Shown one piece after another: positions 8,813 through 17,814 of a stretch of DNA of 64,000 nucleotides. The notes beneath the pieces were generated by a model, which was not told where the DNA came from, did no database searches, and worked only from the letters and a program-made list of their open reading frames with translations. Position 1 is the first letter of the stretch. Each line of letters opens with the position of its first letter. The position numbers and the translations under genes were made by a program. This DNA is from Amycolatopsis sp. DSM 110486 (GTDB lineage Bacteria > Actinomycetota > Actinomycetes > Mycobacteriales > Pseudonocardiaceae): positions 9,975,001 through 10,039,000 of the forward strand of contig NZ_CP080519.1 of assembly GCF_019468465.1 (NCBI RefSeq). Direction: 5' to 3'.

Positions 8813-8859
8813 CACGGGCTCCTTTGCTCGTTGGGAAAATCGGTCGCGAAACGCAGCGG

Positions 8860-9357
8860 TCAGGACAGTGGTTCGGCGCGCTCGCCGAGCCGGGAGTGGG
8901 TGCCGAAGGTGCGGCGCGCGTAGACCAACGGCGGGGCGTCGGCGACCTCGGACGCCATGACTTCCGCCAGCACGAGCACGTGATCGCCGCCGGAGACGAG
9001 CTGCGTCACCGTCCCGACCAGCCAACCGCCGGCACCGGTAAGGCGCGGCAAGCCGTCGTCGTCGCGCCACGAGAAGCCGGCGAACTTCGCCTCGCCCCGG
9101 CCCGCGAAAGCCGTGGCGACAGATTCCTGGCCGTGCGCCAGCACGTTCACGCCCACGCGCCGCGACTCGCGCACGTGGCTCAGCAGAGCCGATCCCGTGT
9201 CGAGCGCGAAGCTCACCATCGGGGGCCGCAAGGAGAGTGAGGCGAACGAGCTGACCGTCGTGCCGTGGGGCCGGCCTTCGCCCGTCGTGGTCGTGACCAC
9301 CGTAACCGGCGCGCAGACGGCACCCATCAGCTCACGAAAAGCTGCTTCGTCCACCAC
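8860..9357 (-). CDS. Flavin reductase domain protein (monooxygenase reductase component)
   Basis: A 165-residue FMN-binding split-barrel reductase (HpaC/HsaB-like) that supplies reduced flavin to the monooxygenase at 7598-8812. Motifs: FRELMGAVCAPVTVVTTTT near the start, GTTVSSFASLSLRPPMVSFAL, and GGDHVLVLAEV near the end, the family signature. GTG at 9357 is chosen for its AAGGAGG seven bases upstream (GTG 9354 is an alternative). It is the first gene of the minus-strand catabolic operon and is divergent from the GntR regulator. Confidence 0.92.
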   Translation of the reverse strand: MVDEAAFRELMGAVCAPVTVVTTTTGEGRPHGTTVSSFASLSLRPPMVSFALDTGSALLSHVRESRRVGVNVLAHGQESVATAFAGRGEAKFAGFSWRDDDGLPRLTGAGGWLVGTVTQLVSGGDHVLVLAEVMASEVADAPPLVYARRTFGTHSRLGERAEPLS

Positions 9358-9431
9358 GTCGCGGCCTCCTTGCCGGTCGTCCGGGCAGCTCGCCGTGCTG
9401 CGGGCATCAGCCTGACTCAGAGTTATCAATA

Positions 9432-9450
9432 TGTCAATTAATTTTCGACA
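9432..9450. promoter_or_regulatory. Candidate GntR operator TGTC-N11-GACA
   Basis: An AT-rich stretch in the 129-bp gap between the divergent monooxygenase operon and GntR gene holds an inverted repeat, TGTC and GACA separated by eleven AT-rich bases (AATTAATTTTC). Local A+T enrichment in otherwise GC-rich DNA and the central position suggest a regulator site over one or both promoters. Assignment to GntR is inference. Confidence 0.45.
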
Positions 9451-9486
9451 TTGTTCGAAGAACTCGAACGTGGTTGACTGGTCGAC

Positions 9487-10182
9487 ATGCCTTCGACCAA
9501 GTCCTCGACTCGCGCCGAGCGGGTGTACCTAGCACTGCGCAAGGACATCTTGGCCGGACGTCAGATTCCGGGCAGCCGACTGCCCTTCGCCGAGCTGTGC
9601 AGCAAGTACGACGCCAGCATGGGCGTGGTCCGCGAGGCCCTGTCCCGACTTACCGCCGAAGGCTTGGTCCAAGCCGAACCCCAGCTCGGCTTCCGCACCA
9701 CGCCGATCTCCGTCGAAGACCTCGAGCACCTGACCGAGGCTCGGGTCGCGATCGAGTCACTCGTCTTGCGCGAGGCGCTCGCACAAGACGACGTGCGATG
9801 GGAGAGCGAGGTCCTTGCCGCACACCACCGGCTCCAGCAGACCCCGCAGATGGACGCTGACGATCCCGACCGCATCTCCGAAGAATGGTCCGAGGCGCAC
9901 GCCACTTACCATCTGGCCCTGCTGTCGGGCTGCCCGAACCCTCGACTTCTGGCGATCGCCCGCTCGCTGCGCGACTCCGCGGAACTCTACCGACGCTGGT
10001 CCGTTCCCCTCGGACACGAGAACCGCGATATCACCGGCGAGCACAAGTCCATCCTGGACGCGATCCTCGCCAAGGACGCCGACCTCGCAGTCGCCACCCT
10101 CATCGAGCACATCCAACACACGACACAGGTTCTGCTGCACAGTTTCGACCAGCCAAACACCAACAGCTCCACGAGAGCTTAG
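9487..10182 (+). CDS. GntR family regulator (FCD/FadR type)
   Basis: A 231-residue regulator with an N-terminal winged HTH (residues 8-75: RVYLALRKDILAGRQIPGSRL, followed by VVREALSRLTAEGLVQ) and a C-terminal all-helical FCD ligand-binding domain. The FCD metal-site residues are visible in HATYHLALLSGC and GEHKSILDAILAKD. It is divergent from the two-component monooxygenase operon and probably represses it until a pathway intermediate binds. Confidence 0.9.
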   Translation: MPSTKSSTRAERVYLALRKDILAGRQIPGSRLPFAELCSKYDASMGVVREALSRLTAEGLVQAEPQLGFRTTPISVEDLEHLTEARVAIESLVLREALAQDDVRWESEVLAAHHRLQQTPQMDADDPDRISEEWSEAHATYHLALLSGCPNPRLLAIARSLRDSAELYRRWSVPLGHENRDITGEHKSILDAILAKDADLAVATLIEHIQHTTQVLLHSFDQPNTNSSTRA

Positions 10183-10267
10183 AACCTCAGCTCGCTGGTT
10201 CCCGAATGCCCGACTGAAATCGGCTGCGATCAGCCAAGCCGCACAGTCTCGGTATCGAGGCGCCCGG

Positions 10268-10321
10268 CCGGCCGATTTGCGTCGCCCGCAAGATCCGGCT
10301 CCGGTGACGCAAATCGACCGG
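10268..10321. terminator. Inverted-repeat terminator between convergent GntR and SDR genes
   Basis: Sixteen-base arms (10268-10283 and 10306-10321) pair with a single mismatch; the core is CGATTTGCGTC/GACGCAAATCG with a 22-base loop. It lies between the convergent ends of the GntR and SDR genes, fitting a bidirectional terminator. No T-tract is present. Confidence 0.6.
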
Positions 10322-10349
10322 CTGCGCGGATATTCCGGTGCGCGCCCGG

Positions 10350-11240
10350 CTACCGCTTGACCCGGAGGAGTTCGGCGTAGCCTTGCCGGGTCACGAAGGC
10401 TTCCTGCGCGCGGTGGAGCACCTCGACGACCTCCTCGACGCCAGCTTGGCTGAAGTCGACGACGGTCCGGAAAGGACGGGTACCCGTGGCAAGTGCTAGC
10501 ACTCGTGCGATCTCGTCGGCAACGGCGCGGGGGTGTGCGTCCACGCCGGGCGGGAAGAGTGCGTCGGTGGCTTCCTCCGTGCGCGCGACGAGTGGGTCCA
10601 GGTCCGAGTAGCCCTTACTGCGATCGGTGTCCGAGGCGTGAGTGGCGTGCGGGAAGTGCTCAGTGCCCTGGGTGAAGGGACCGGGCATCACGATGGTGGT
10701 CTCGATACCGTACTGGCCGACCTCATAAGCCGTGACCTGCGCGAGTGCGTCGGCCGCGGTCTTCGAGGCCACATACGGCCCCATGAACGGCGGCACCACG
10801 ATCGAGGTTGTGCTGCCCACGTACACGAGCGTGCCCGATCGCCGTTCACGCATGTGCGGCAGGACCGCGCGGTTCACCCGCTGGATGCCGATCGTGTTGA
10901 TATCGAAGAGGCGCTGCACGTCTTCGGGGGTGAAGGCCTCGACGTAGCCGATGTACAGGTGCCCGGCGTTGTGCACGACGGTGTCCAGCCGGCCGGCCTC
11001 GGCGAGGATGGCCGACACAGCCGTCTCGGCGGAAGCCTCGGATTGGACGTCAAGCTCGACGACCCGCAGGTCGTGTCCCTCGTGGCGGCCGAGCTCCCTG
11101 AGCTCGTCGGCACGGGCGGCGTTGCGGCCCGCGACGTCGCGCATGCTGGCGTAGACGATGTGCCCCTGCGCGGCGAGCGCGCGAGAGGTCAGGTTGCCGA
11201 TCCCGGTTGAAGCGCCGGTCACGAGCACGACAGAAGACAT
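10350..11240 (-). CDS. Short-chain dehydrogenase/reductase
   Basis: A 296-residue classical SDR oxidoreductase. The nucleotide site is TGASTGIG (residues 8-15), followed by the structural NAG (HNAGH), the catalytic Ser in YVGSTTS and the catalytic Tyr/Lys in YVASK. Substrate is unknown. It is a single gene; AAGGAG lies ten bases before the ATG. A perfect dyad (11283-11296) is 43 bases upstream of the start. It may be linked functionally with the XRE and aldo/keto reductase genes that precede it on the same strand, but a 223-bp gap separates them. Confidence 0.92.
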   Translation of the reverse strand: MSSVVLVTGASTGIGNLTSRALAAQGHIVYASMRDVAGRNAARADELRELGRHEGHDLRVVELDVQSEASAETAVSAILAEAGRLDTVVHNAGHLYIGYVEAFTPEDVQRLFDINTIGIQRVNRAVLPHMRERRSGTLVYVGSTTSIVVPPFMGPYVASKTAADALAQVTAYEVGQYGIETTIVMPGPFTQGTEHFPHATHASDTDRSKGYSDLDPLVARTEEATDALFPPGVDAHPRAVADEIARVLALATGTRPFRTVVDFSQAGVEEVVEVLHRAQEAFVTRQGYAELLRVKR

Positions 11241-11282
11241 GGCGGAGTGGCTCCTTTCAGGAGTTGAATATTGGATTCACTC

Positions 11283-11296
11283 GACAAGACCTTGTC
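11283..11296. promoter_or_regulatory. Palindrome GACAAG-AC-CTTGTC upstream of SDR
   Basis: A 14-base dyad with perfect six-base arms lies in the promoter region of the SDR gene. Position and symmetry fit a repressor operator; the XRE regulator at 11464-12306 is the nearest candidate. Not tested. Confidence 0.45.
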
Positions 11297-11463
11297 TGAA
11301 GCCATGCGCCTCACAGAGCAGCCATCACAAATCAGAGTCCGGCTGTAAAGGGAATCATCGCGCCCGACGGACTGCCGGACCAATCGCAACGTCTGCACTG
11401 CGTTGCACAGGTTCAACTTCTCATGCCAGAACAGATGTCAATCACGTGCGAGGAACAGAGGTC

Positions 11464-12306
11464 TCACGCGCGAAAAGTCTGCTCGCCGAGGACGTTCAGG
11501 AACTCGAAGGCCGCGGCGGTGGTGGTGCCCGGCTGGGGCCGGAAGATCACCATCCGGTGGCCGGTGGCCGCGGAAAGGACGAAGTCGCACTGCACGTCCA
11601 GCGGTCCCGCGTGGGGGTGAACGAGCTTCTTGCGAGTGGAGCGGAGGGGCTCCACGAGCATCTCGGTCCAGTACCGGCCGAACTCGTCGCTCGCTTGGAG
11701 AAGATCGACGACGAGTTGATCGCACACGACGTCGGTTCCGCGACGTGCCGAGGCCGCCCGCAGGTCGGCCACGTAGGCGCGTCCGATCGCCTCGTGTTCC
11801 TCAGAAACGTTGAGCGCACGCGACTCGGGATCGGTGAACCAGCGCCAAGTCACGTTGCCATCGCGATGGTTTCCGAGGTCCCACGAGCCGACGAGGGCCT
11901 GACTGAGCCGGTTCTGCGCGAGCACCGTGTTGATGTCGTCGACGACCTGCGCGGGCACCGAGTTCAGCGCATCGAGGAGGTACATCATCGCGGGATCGAC
12001 ATAGCCGTCCGTGGTGGCCGTCAGAGGCGGCGAGTAGCCGGCGAGCCGGTACAGATGGTCGCGCTCGTCGACGGACAATCGGAGCGTTCGCGCCAGACTC
12101 GCCAGCATTCCCTGTGACGGATGTGCGTTGCGCGACTGCTCCAGCCGTTCGTAGTAGTCGACGGAGATGTTCGACAGCATGGCCACTTCCGCGCGCCTCA
12201 GGCCGGGCGTGCGGCGCCGCCCGCCGGCGACGAGACCGACGTCCGCTGGCCGCAACATTTCGCGCCGAGCCCGGAGAAAGCGGCCCAGGTCGTTGTGCTC
12301 AGTCAC
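11464..12306 (-). CDS. XRE family regulator (MmyB-like ligand domain)
   Basis: A 280-residue regulator with an N-terminal HTH (GLRRAEVAMLSNISVDYYERLEQ) and a PAS-like MmyB ligand-binding domain covering about residues 110-275 (VDDINTVLAQNRLSQAL onward), a fusion widespread in actinobacteria. GTG start at 12306 follows AAGGGTG. It begins 4 bases after the stop of the aldo/keto reductase, so the two form an operon, and such regulators usually control an adjacent oxidoreductase. Confidence 0.9.
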   Translation of the reverse strand: MTEHNDLGRFLRARREMLRPADVGLVAGGRRRTPGLRRAEVAMLSNISVDYYERLEQSRNAHPSQGMLASLARTLRLSVDERDHLYRLAGYSPPLTATTDGYVDPAMMYLLDALNSVPAQVVDDINTVLAQNRLSQALVGSWDLGNHRDGNVTWRWFTDPESRALNVSEEHEAIGRAYVADLRAASARRGTDVVCDQLVVDLLQASDEFGRYWTEMLVEPLRSTRKKLVHPHAGPLDVQCDFVLSAATGHRMVIFRPQPGTTTAAAFEFLNVLGEQTFRA

Positions 12307-12310
12307 GTGA

Positions 12311-13306
12311 TCACCCTTGGATTGCCTTCATCGCAGCGGCAACGTACCGTTCACCCTCGACCTGGTCGACCGGAATCGCTTCGTCGAGCGCGGTCAGCGT
12401 TGCTTCGTCCAAGGTGAGTTCCACGGCGCCGACATTCTCCTCCAGATAGGGGCGGCGTTTGGTACCGGGGATGGCCGTGATCCCCTGCGCGAGCACCCAC
12501 GCCAGTGCGAGCTGCCCCGGCGTCGCGCCGTACTCGTCCGCGATTACCCGCACACGATCGGCAAGAGCGAGGTTGACCGCGAAGTTGTCTCCACTGAACC
12601 GCGGCGCGCTGCGGCGCCAATCGTTCTCCGGCAGCTCGTCGAGTGTGCGCAGCTCACCGGTCAGAAACCCCCGTCCGAGGGGGGAGTACGCCACGAACCC
12701 GATGCCCAGTTCGCGCACCGTGTCGAGCACACCGTTGGTCTCCACGGTCCGCGTGAACAACGAGTACTCGGTCTGCACAGCCGACAGTGGTGCCGTAGCG
12801 TGGGCTGCGCGGATGTTCTCCGCGGACGCCTCACTGATGCCGAGGTAGCGAACCTTGCCCTCAGTCACCAGTTCGCCCAGCGCGCCGAAGGTCTCGGTCA
12901 CCGGAACCCCCGGGTCGACGCGGTGCTGGTAGTACAGGTCGATGTGATCCGTGCCCAGGCGGCGAAGCGAGCCTTCCACCGCCTGTCGTACGTAGTCGGG
13001 CCGGCCGTTCGGACCGCCGACGATCTTTCCGGTCTCGTCGAGGGTCACTCCGCCGAATTTGGTGGCGACGACGACCCGGTCGCGATAGGGAGCCAGTGCC
13101 CGCCCGACGAGCTCCTCGCCGGTGAAGGGTCCGTACATGTCTGCCGTGTCGAAGAGCGTGACCCCGAGGTCGACCGCCCGGCGGATAGTGGCTTCCGACT
13201 CGATGTCGTTCGGCGTTCCGTACATCGCGGTCATGCCCATCGTGCCCAAGCCTTCGACCGACGTCGTCAAGCCCTGGCGGCCTACGCGATGCGTCCTGAC
13301 AGTCAT
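12311..13306 (-). CDS. Aldo/keto reductase
   Basis: A 331-residue NADPH-dependent TIM-barrel oxidoreductase of the YajO/AKR13 type. The catalytic tetrad is visible as Asp and Tyr in DTADMYGP, Lys in VVVATKFGG and His in YYQHRVD; the cofactor region includes AIPGTKRRPYLEEN. The start MTVRTHRVG at 13306 has GGAGG upstream and replaces a longer non-conserved extension. It forms an operon with the downstream XRE regulator. Confidence 0.92.
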   Translation of the reverse strand: MTVRTHRVGRQGLTTSVEGLGTMGMTAMYGTPNDIESEATIRRAVDLGVTLFDTADMYGPFTGEELVGRALAPYRDRVVVATKFGGVTLDETGKIVGGPNGRPDYVRQAVEGSLRRLGTDHIDLYYQHRVDPGVPVTETFGALGELVTEGKVRYLGISEASAENIRAAHATAPLSAVQTEYSLFTRTVETNGVLDTVRELGIGFVAYSPLGRGFLTGELRTLDELPENDWRRSAPRFSGDNFAVNLALADRVRVIADEYGATPGQLALAWVLAQGITAIPGTKRRPYLEENVGAVELTLDEATLTALDEAIPVDQVEGERYVAAAMKAIQG

Positions 13307-13561
13307 GATTTCCTCCTGAGTGAGCCGCGGCTGTTCGGCGGCTTCTCTGAAATCATGCGCCGAGTTCGGGTTGCTTCGAGCGTCCAATCTAGACCCGTCT
13401 CCTGAGGACGACGTTAGGTCACACGCGCCCGGAACTATGGACCCTACTGACAACACTGTCGAAATGAACTGATGTATGGAAGGCGCTGCCGGTGCTGCGC
13501 CGGAGGCACTCTTCGGCCTCGGTGGGTGTGCCAGTAGGGGACGAATGCTGAAGACAGGTGA

Positions 13562-16465
13562 TTACATTACGGTGTCGGCCGGGTCGATCAGTTCCGCGAG
13601 GTGCAGGCTCGCCCGGTCGGGCGCAACGTGCGCGACCTGCACGGAACAGCTGAATCCGTCTGCCAGGACCGGATTCCCGACCGGTGTCCGCGCCAAGGCC
13701 GGAATCAGGGCTTGTTCGGCAACGCGCAGGGATACCTCGTAGTGCCCGGCCTCGAAGCCGAAGTTTCCGGCGACACCGCAGCATCCGCCGACTTCGAGAA
13801 CCTCGGCTACTCCGAGGCCGGCCAGCGCCCGACGCTGGGTGGTTGCCCCGAAGGCCGAGTACTCGTGGCAGTGTGTTTGAACCGTGACGCTCGTCGGTAC
13901 CGCCGGCGGGCGCCAGCCTTCCTCAGCCCATTCCGTCACAGCTTCGGCAAAGCTCCGGATTCGACCCGAGACCCGTTCGGCCGAGGCCGAGCCGAGCAGT
14001 TCCGGCAAGTCCTTCTTCAGAGCGGCCGCGCAGCTCGGTTCCAGGACGACGATAGGCGTCTCAGACCCGTCATCCAACTTCCGCACCGCACGCGCCATCA
14101 CCTTCTTCGCGGTCTTGAGCTGGCCGGTGGAGATCCAGGTCAAACCGCAGCAGACGTCGGTTTCGCAGAACGTTTGCCGACCGGTGTCCGCGGCCACGCG
14201 AGCCGCAGCTCCGGCGACCTGAGGCCGAAAGCCCCTGGTGAAGGAGTCGACGAACAGGATGACGTCCGCCTTTTTCCGCCCGATGTCGAGGGAGCCGAGC
14301 TCTCGCCGAAGCTCCTTGCCCGAAGCGAATCTGGGGAGCCGTCGTTCCGTCGTCACACCACCAGTTTTCGCGATGAGCTTGCCGACGGGGGTCGCCAGCA
14401 CGGCGTTGACCGCGCCGCTGAAGTGCGCAGTGATCTTGAGCCACCTCGGCAGCCACCCCAACGAGTAATGCGACAAGGGCCGCCTGCGGCCCCGGTAGTA
14501 GTGCGAGAAGAACTCTGACTTGTAGGTGGCCATGTCCACTCCCGCAGGGCAGTCGTGTGAGCACGCCTTGCAAGCCAGGCACAGATCGAGGGCTTCCCGG
14601 ACGTCTTCGGACGCCCACCCCTCCTGGACGGTCGAGGCACCGCGGACCATGTCCTGCAGCACTCGAGCCCTCCCCCGGGTCGAATCCTTTTCATCTTTGG
14701 TGGCACGGAAGCTCGGGCACATGACACCACCGGCGTCCGCGCGGCACCGCCCGACGCCTATACAGCCCTGGACCGCGTGGGTCCAGGGGGCGACGCCGGC
14801 CTCGGCGGCCTCGACCGGGCTGAGGGTGAAGTGAGTTCGCCAGTCGTGGCTGGGGACGCCCGCCAGTGCAAGGTTCTCGTCGATCGGGTCCGGTGCGGTG
14901 ACGGAACCCGGGTTGAGGAAGTCGGATTCGTCCCAGATCCGGCGGAAGTCCGCGAAGGCAGCGAGCATTTCCGGCGTGTACATGGTGCCGAGGAGCTCGG
15001 ACCGGGCCCGCCCGTCGCCATGCTCACCGGAGAGCGATCCTCCGTGCCTGACCACGAGGCGTGCCGCGGCCTCGGTGAACACGCGGTAGATCTTCCGACC
15101 CTGCTCCGTGCGCAGGTCGTAGGTGATGCGGATGTGCATGCAGCCGGCGCCGAAATGGCCATACACAATGCCCGTCAGATCGTGCGCACGGAGGAGTTCG
15201 CGGAAGTCGGCGAGGTAATCCGCCAGGTCGCCAGGAGCGACCGCCGAGTCCTCCCACCCTGGCCACGACTCTCCCCCGCTCGCCGGCCGGTACGAGAGCC
15301 CTGCGCCGTCCTCCCGAACCCGCCACAGTGCGGCGCGTTCGCCCGCGTCGGGCACGGCGCGTCCCGCCAGGAGACGGCCGTTGAGCCGGAGCCGGGTCAA
15401 GAGCCGGCCTGCCGCGTCGGCGACCTCTCCTGGGTTATCTCCGTCGAGGTCGACGTAGAGGAAGGCGCTGCCATCGGGCAGGCCGCCGACCGCATCGGGG
15501 CCTCGGCGCAGACGCATGGTGTCCACGATGGACTGATCCATCCCCTCGACCGCGGCAGGCGAGAACTCGAGGATCGTGGGGACGTCCCGGGCGGCGGCGA
15601 CTACGTCGGCGTACCCGAGGCACACGAGCAGCGCCGAAGGAGCCTTTGCCACGAGCTTCATGCGAGCACGCAGCACGATCACGCAGGTGCCCTCCGAACC
15701 GACCAGCGCCCGGGCCACATCGAAGCCGTTCTCCGGGAGCAGGTGGCCGAGGTGGTAGCCCGACACCTGACGGGGAATGCGGCCGAGCTCGGTGCGGATG
15801 GAGGCCAGGTTCGCCCGCGCCAGGGTCTTGAGCTGCCGTTCGATTTCGAACGCCCGGCCGACGGAGAAAATGTCGTCGGGGTCTGTCGCGCGCAGTCCAC
15901 TGTGGTGGGCGGTCAGCCGCGCGCCGTCCGCGGTGACGACGTCCAGCTCGAGGACGTGGTCCGCCGTCCGTCCATACCGGACCGAATGGTTGCCGCACGC
16001 GTCGTTGCCGATCGCACCTCCGACAGTCGCCCGCGTCTTCGACGACGGGTCGGGTGCGAAGGTCAGCCGGCCCGAGGTGGCCTGCTCGGCCGCCAGGCTG
16101 AGCTCTGCCAGCACGACACCGGCGTCTATGTCGGCCACCCCACGAGCCTCGTCGATCGAGTGCACCCGGTTCAGGTGCCGAGAGAAGTCCAGCACAACGC
16201 CGGGGCCGACGGCGTTGCCCGCCATCGAGGTCCCGCCGCCCCGGCTGATCAGCGGCGTGCCGGTCGCCCGGCACACTCGGACGGCGGTGGCGACCTCGTC
16301 GGCGCCGCGCGGGAACACGACACCGATCGGCGGGACCCGGTAGTTGGACGCGTCGTAGGCGTAGGCGGCGATGCGGTGACCGTTGGTGTCCACCGTCAAC
16401 CCGGCGCGGATAAGCTGGCTGACGACATCCGCGGAGCGCGACCGCGACACTGCACTGCGGCTCAT
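13562..16465 (-). CDS. FAD-binding oxidase / Fe-S oxidoreductase fusion (D-lactate dehydrogenase-like)
   Basis: A 967-residue fusion. The N-terminal part (about 35-470) is a PCMH-type FAD domain plus FAD-oxidase C domain (SRGGGTSMAGN, PDPSSKTRATVGGAIGNDACG, YGHFGAGCMHIR, SGEHGDG). The C-terminal part is a GlpC-like module with an Fe-S cluster signature CLACKACSHDCP and two CCG domains (DVCCGLTW and GGCCGVAGNFG). Such proteins oxidise D-2-hydroxyacids and pass electrons to the quinone pool. It overlaps the upstream MHS transporter by ATGA, so that transporter may import its substrate. Last gene of the IclR-linked minus-strand operon. Confidence 0.9.
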   Translation of the reverse strand: MSRSAVSRSRSADVVSQLIRAGLTVDTNGHRIAAYAYDASNYRVPPIGVVFPRGADEVATAVRVCRATGTPLISRGGGTSMAGNAVGPGVVLDFSRHLNRVHSIDEARGVADIDAGVVLAELSLAAEQATSGRLTFAPDPSSKTRATVGGAIGNDACGNHSVRYGRTADHVLELDVVTADGARLTAHHSGLRATDPDDIFSVGRAFEIERQLKTLARANLASIRTELGRIPRQVSGYHLGHLLPENGFDVARALVGSEGTCVIVLRARMKLVAKAPSALLVCLGYADVVAAARDVPTILEFSPAAVEGMDQSIVDTMRLRRGPDAVGGLPDGSAFLYVDLDGDNPGEVADAAGRLLTRLRLNGRLLAGRAVPDAGERAALWRVREDGAGLSYRPASGGESWPGWEDSAVAPGDLADYLADFRELLRAHDLTGIVYGHFGAGCMHIRITYDLRTEQGRKIYRVFTEAAARLVVRHGGSLSGEHGDGRARSELLGTMYTPEMLAAFADFRRIWDESDFLNPGSVTAPDPIDENLALAGVPSHDWRTHFTLSPVEAAEAGVAPWTHAVQGCIGVGRCRADAGGVMCPSFRATKDEKDSTRGRARVLQDMVRGASTVQEGWASEDVREALDLCLACKACSHDCPAGVDMATYKSEFFSHYYRGRRRPLSHYSLGWLPRWLKITAHFSGAVNAVLATPVGKLIAKTGGVTTERRLPRFASGKELRRELGSLDIGRKKADVILFVDSFTRGFRPQVAGAAARVAADTGRQTFCETDVCCGLTWISTGQLKTAKKVMARAVRKLDDGSETPIVVLEPSCAAALKKDLPELLGSASAERVSGRIRSFAEAVTEWAEEGWRPPAVPTSVTVQTHCHEYSAFGATTQRRALAGLGVAEVLEVGGCCGVAGNFGFEAGHYEVSLRVAEQALIPALARTPVGNPVLADGFSCSVQVAHVAPDRASLHLAELIDPADTVM

Positions 16466-17814
16466 CGATCAACCCCCTCCCCGGCGTCGAGTCGCTTGCG
16501 GTACGTCTCCTTCAGCCCGAACATGCAGGCCAGCGACACAACGAACGCACCGAACATGACGCCCACGAGTACGCCGATTCCACCGGTCGCCGCGACCAGG
16601 GCCGCCGCGACGAGCGGGGCCGGCCCGGCCCAGACTGCGCCGGCGACCTGGTAGCTCAGCGAGATCGCGCTGTAGCGGACCCGGACGTCGAACGACTCGG
16701 AGAGGAACGACGCCAGCGTCGAGTACATCGGCGCCTGCCCGAGCGCGAGCATCAAGACCAGCGCCAGGGTCATCAACCCGAAGCTGCTGGTGTCGACGAG
16801 CCAGAACATCGGGAAGGCCAGCAAAGCGGCGAACGCGGCGCCGATCAGGAAGACGGTTCGCCGCCCGATCCGGTCCGACACCGCCGCCCACACCGGGATG
16901 GCGGCCAGGTCGACCACCGCTGCGATCAACAGCGCGAACAGGCTCTCCGTGCGGGAGATACCCGCGCTGTCCCTCGCGTACGTCAGTACGTACACGCTGG
17001 TGACGTAGAACGCGATGTTCAGCAGGGCTTGGCCGCCGATGGTGAGCACCAGAGCGCGCTTTTCGTGCTTGAACACTTCGAAGAGCGGCACCCGCGCCTG
17101 CTCCGACCGTTCCTTCACTCGGGCGAACGACGGCGACTCGTCGATGCCGAGCCGGATGAGCAGGCCGACGACTACGACCACGATGCTCGAGAGGAAGGTG
17201 AGGCGCCATCCCCAGGCGAGGAACGCCTCGTCGGACATGGCTCCGGACAGCAAGGCGAAGATACCGGCCGAAGTGATCAGGCCGAGCGGGACACCCATCT
17301 GCGGGACGCTCCCGTAGAACCCACGGCGTCCGGCCGGCGCGTGCTCGACGGCCATGAGCACGGCACCACCCCATTCGCCACCGACGGCGATGCCCTGCAC
17401 CAGGCGAAGCAGCACCAGGAGGATCGGTGCCCACACGCCGATCGCGGCCGCGCCGGGCAGCGCGCCGACCAGCGTGGTCGCGACGCCCATCAGGAGCAGG
17501 GTGCTGATCAGGACACGTTTGCGCCCCAGCCGGTCACCGAAGTGGCCGAACACCATTCCGCCGACCGGCCGCGCGACGAAGCCGACGCCGAGCGTCGCGA
17601 GGGACACCAGCGTGGCGGCCGGCGCGGCGAGACCCGGGAAGTACAGCTTGTCGAAGACCAGCGCGGCGGCCTGGCCGTAGATGAAGAAGTCGTACCACTC
17701 GATCGTGGTGCCCACCAGGCTGCCGAGGGCAGCGCGCCTGGCCTGCTTCGCCACGGTCGTGGAGCTCCCCCCACGACGCGTGGCGAACCCGTGTGGCCGC
17801 GTCACCGCTGCCAC
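16462..17814 (-). CDS. MFS transporter, metabolite:H+ symporter (MHS) type
   Basis: A 450-residue, 12-TM permease with the MHS signatures GTTIEWYDFFIYG near the N-terminus and RPVGGMVFGHFGDRLGRKRVL in the TM2-3 loop, plus QGIAVGGEWGGAVLM. Family members import small organic acids with protons. GTG start; the gene overlaps the 3' end of the flavin-reductase-like gene by 13 bases and the next gene by 4, so it is translationally coupled. Paralogous to the transporter at 19871-21259. Confidence 0.92.
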   Translation of the reverse strand: MAAVTRPHGFATRRGGSSTTVAKQARRAALGSLVGTTIEWYDFFIYGQAAALVFDKLYFPGLAAPAATLVSLATLGVGFVARPVGGMVFGHFGDRLGRKRVLISTLLLMGVATTLVGALPGAAAIGVWAPILLVLLRLVQGIAVGGEWGGAVLMAVEHAPAGRRGFYGSVPQMGVPLGLITSAGIFALLSGAMSDEAFLAWGWRLTFLSSIVVVVVGLLIRLGIDESPSFARVKERSEQARVPLFEVFKHEKRALVLTIGGQALLNIAFYVTSVYVLTYARDSAGISRTESLFALLIAAVVDLAAIPVWAAVSDRIGRRTVFLIGAAFAALLAFPMFWLVDTSSFGLMTLALVLMLALGQAPMYSTLASFLSESFDVRVRYSAISLSYQVAGAVWAGPAPLVAAALVAATGGIGVLVGVMFGAFVVSLACMFGLKETYRKRLDAGEGVDR

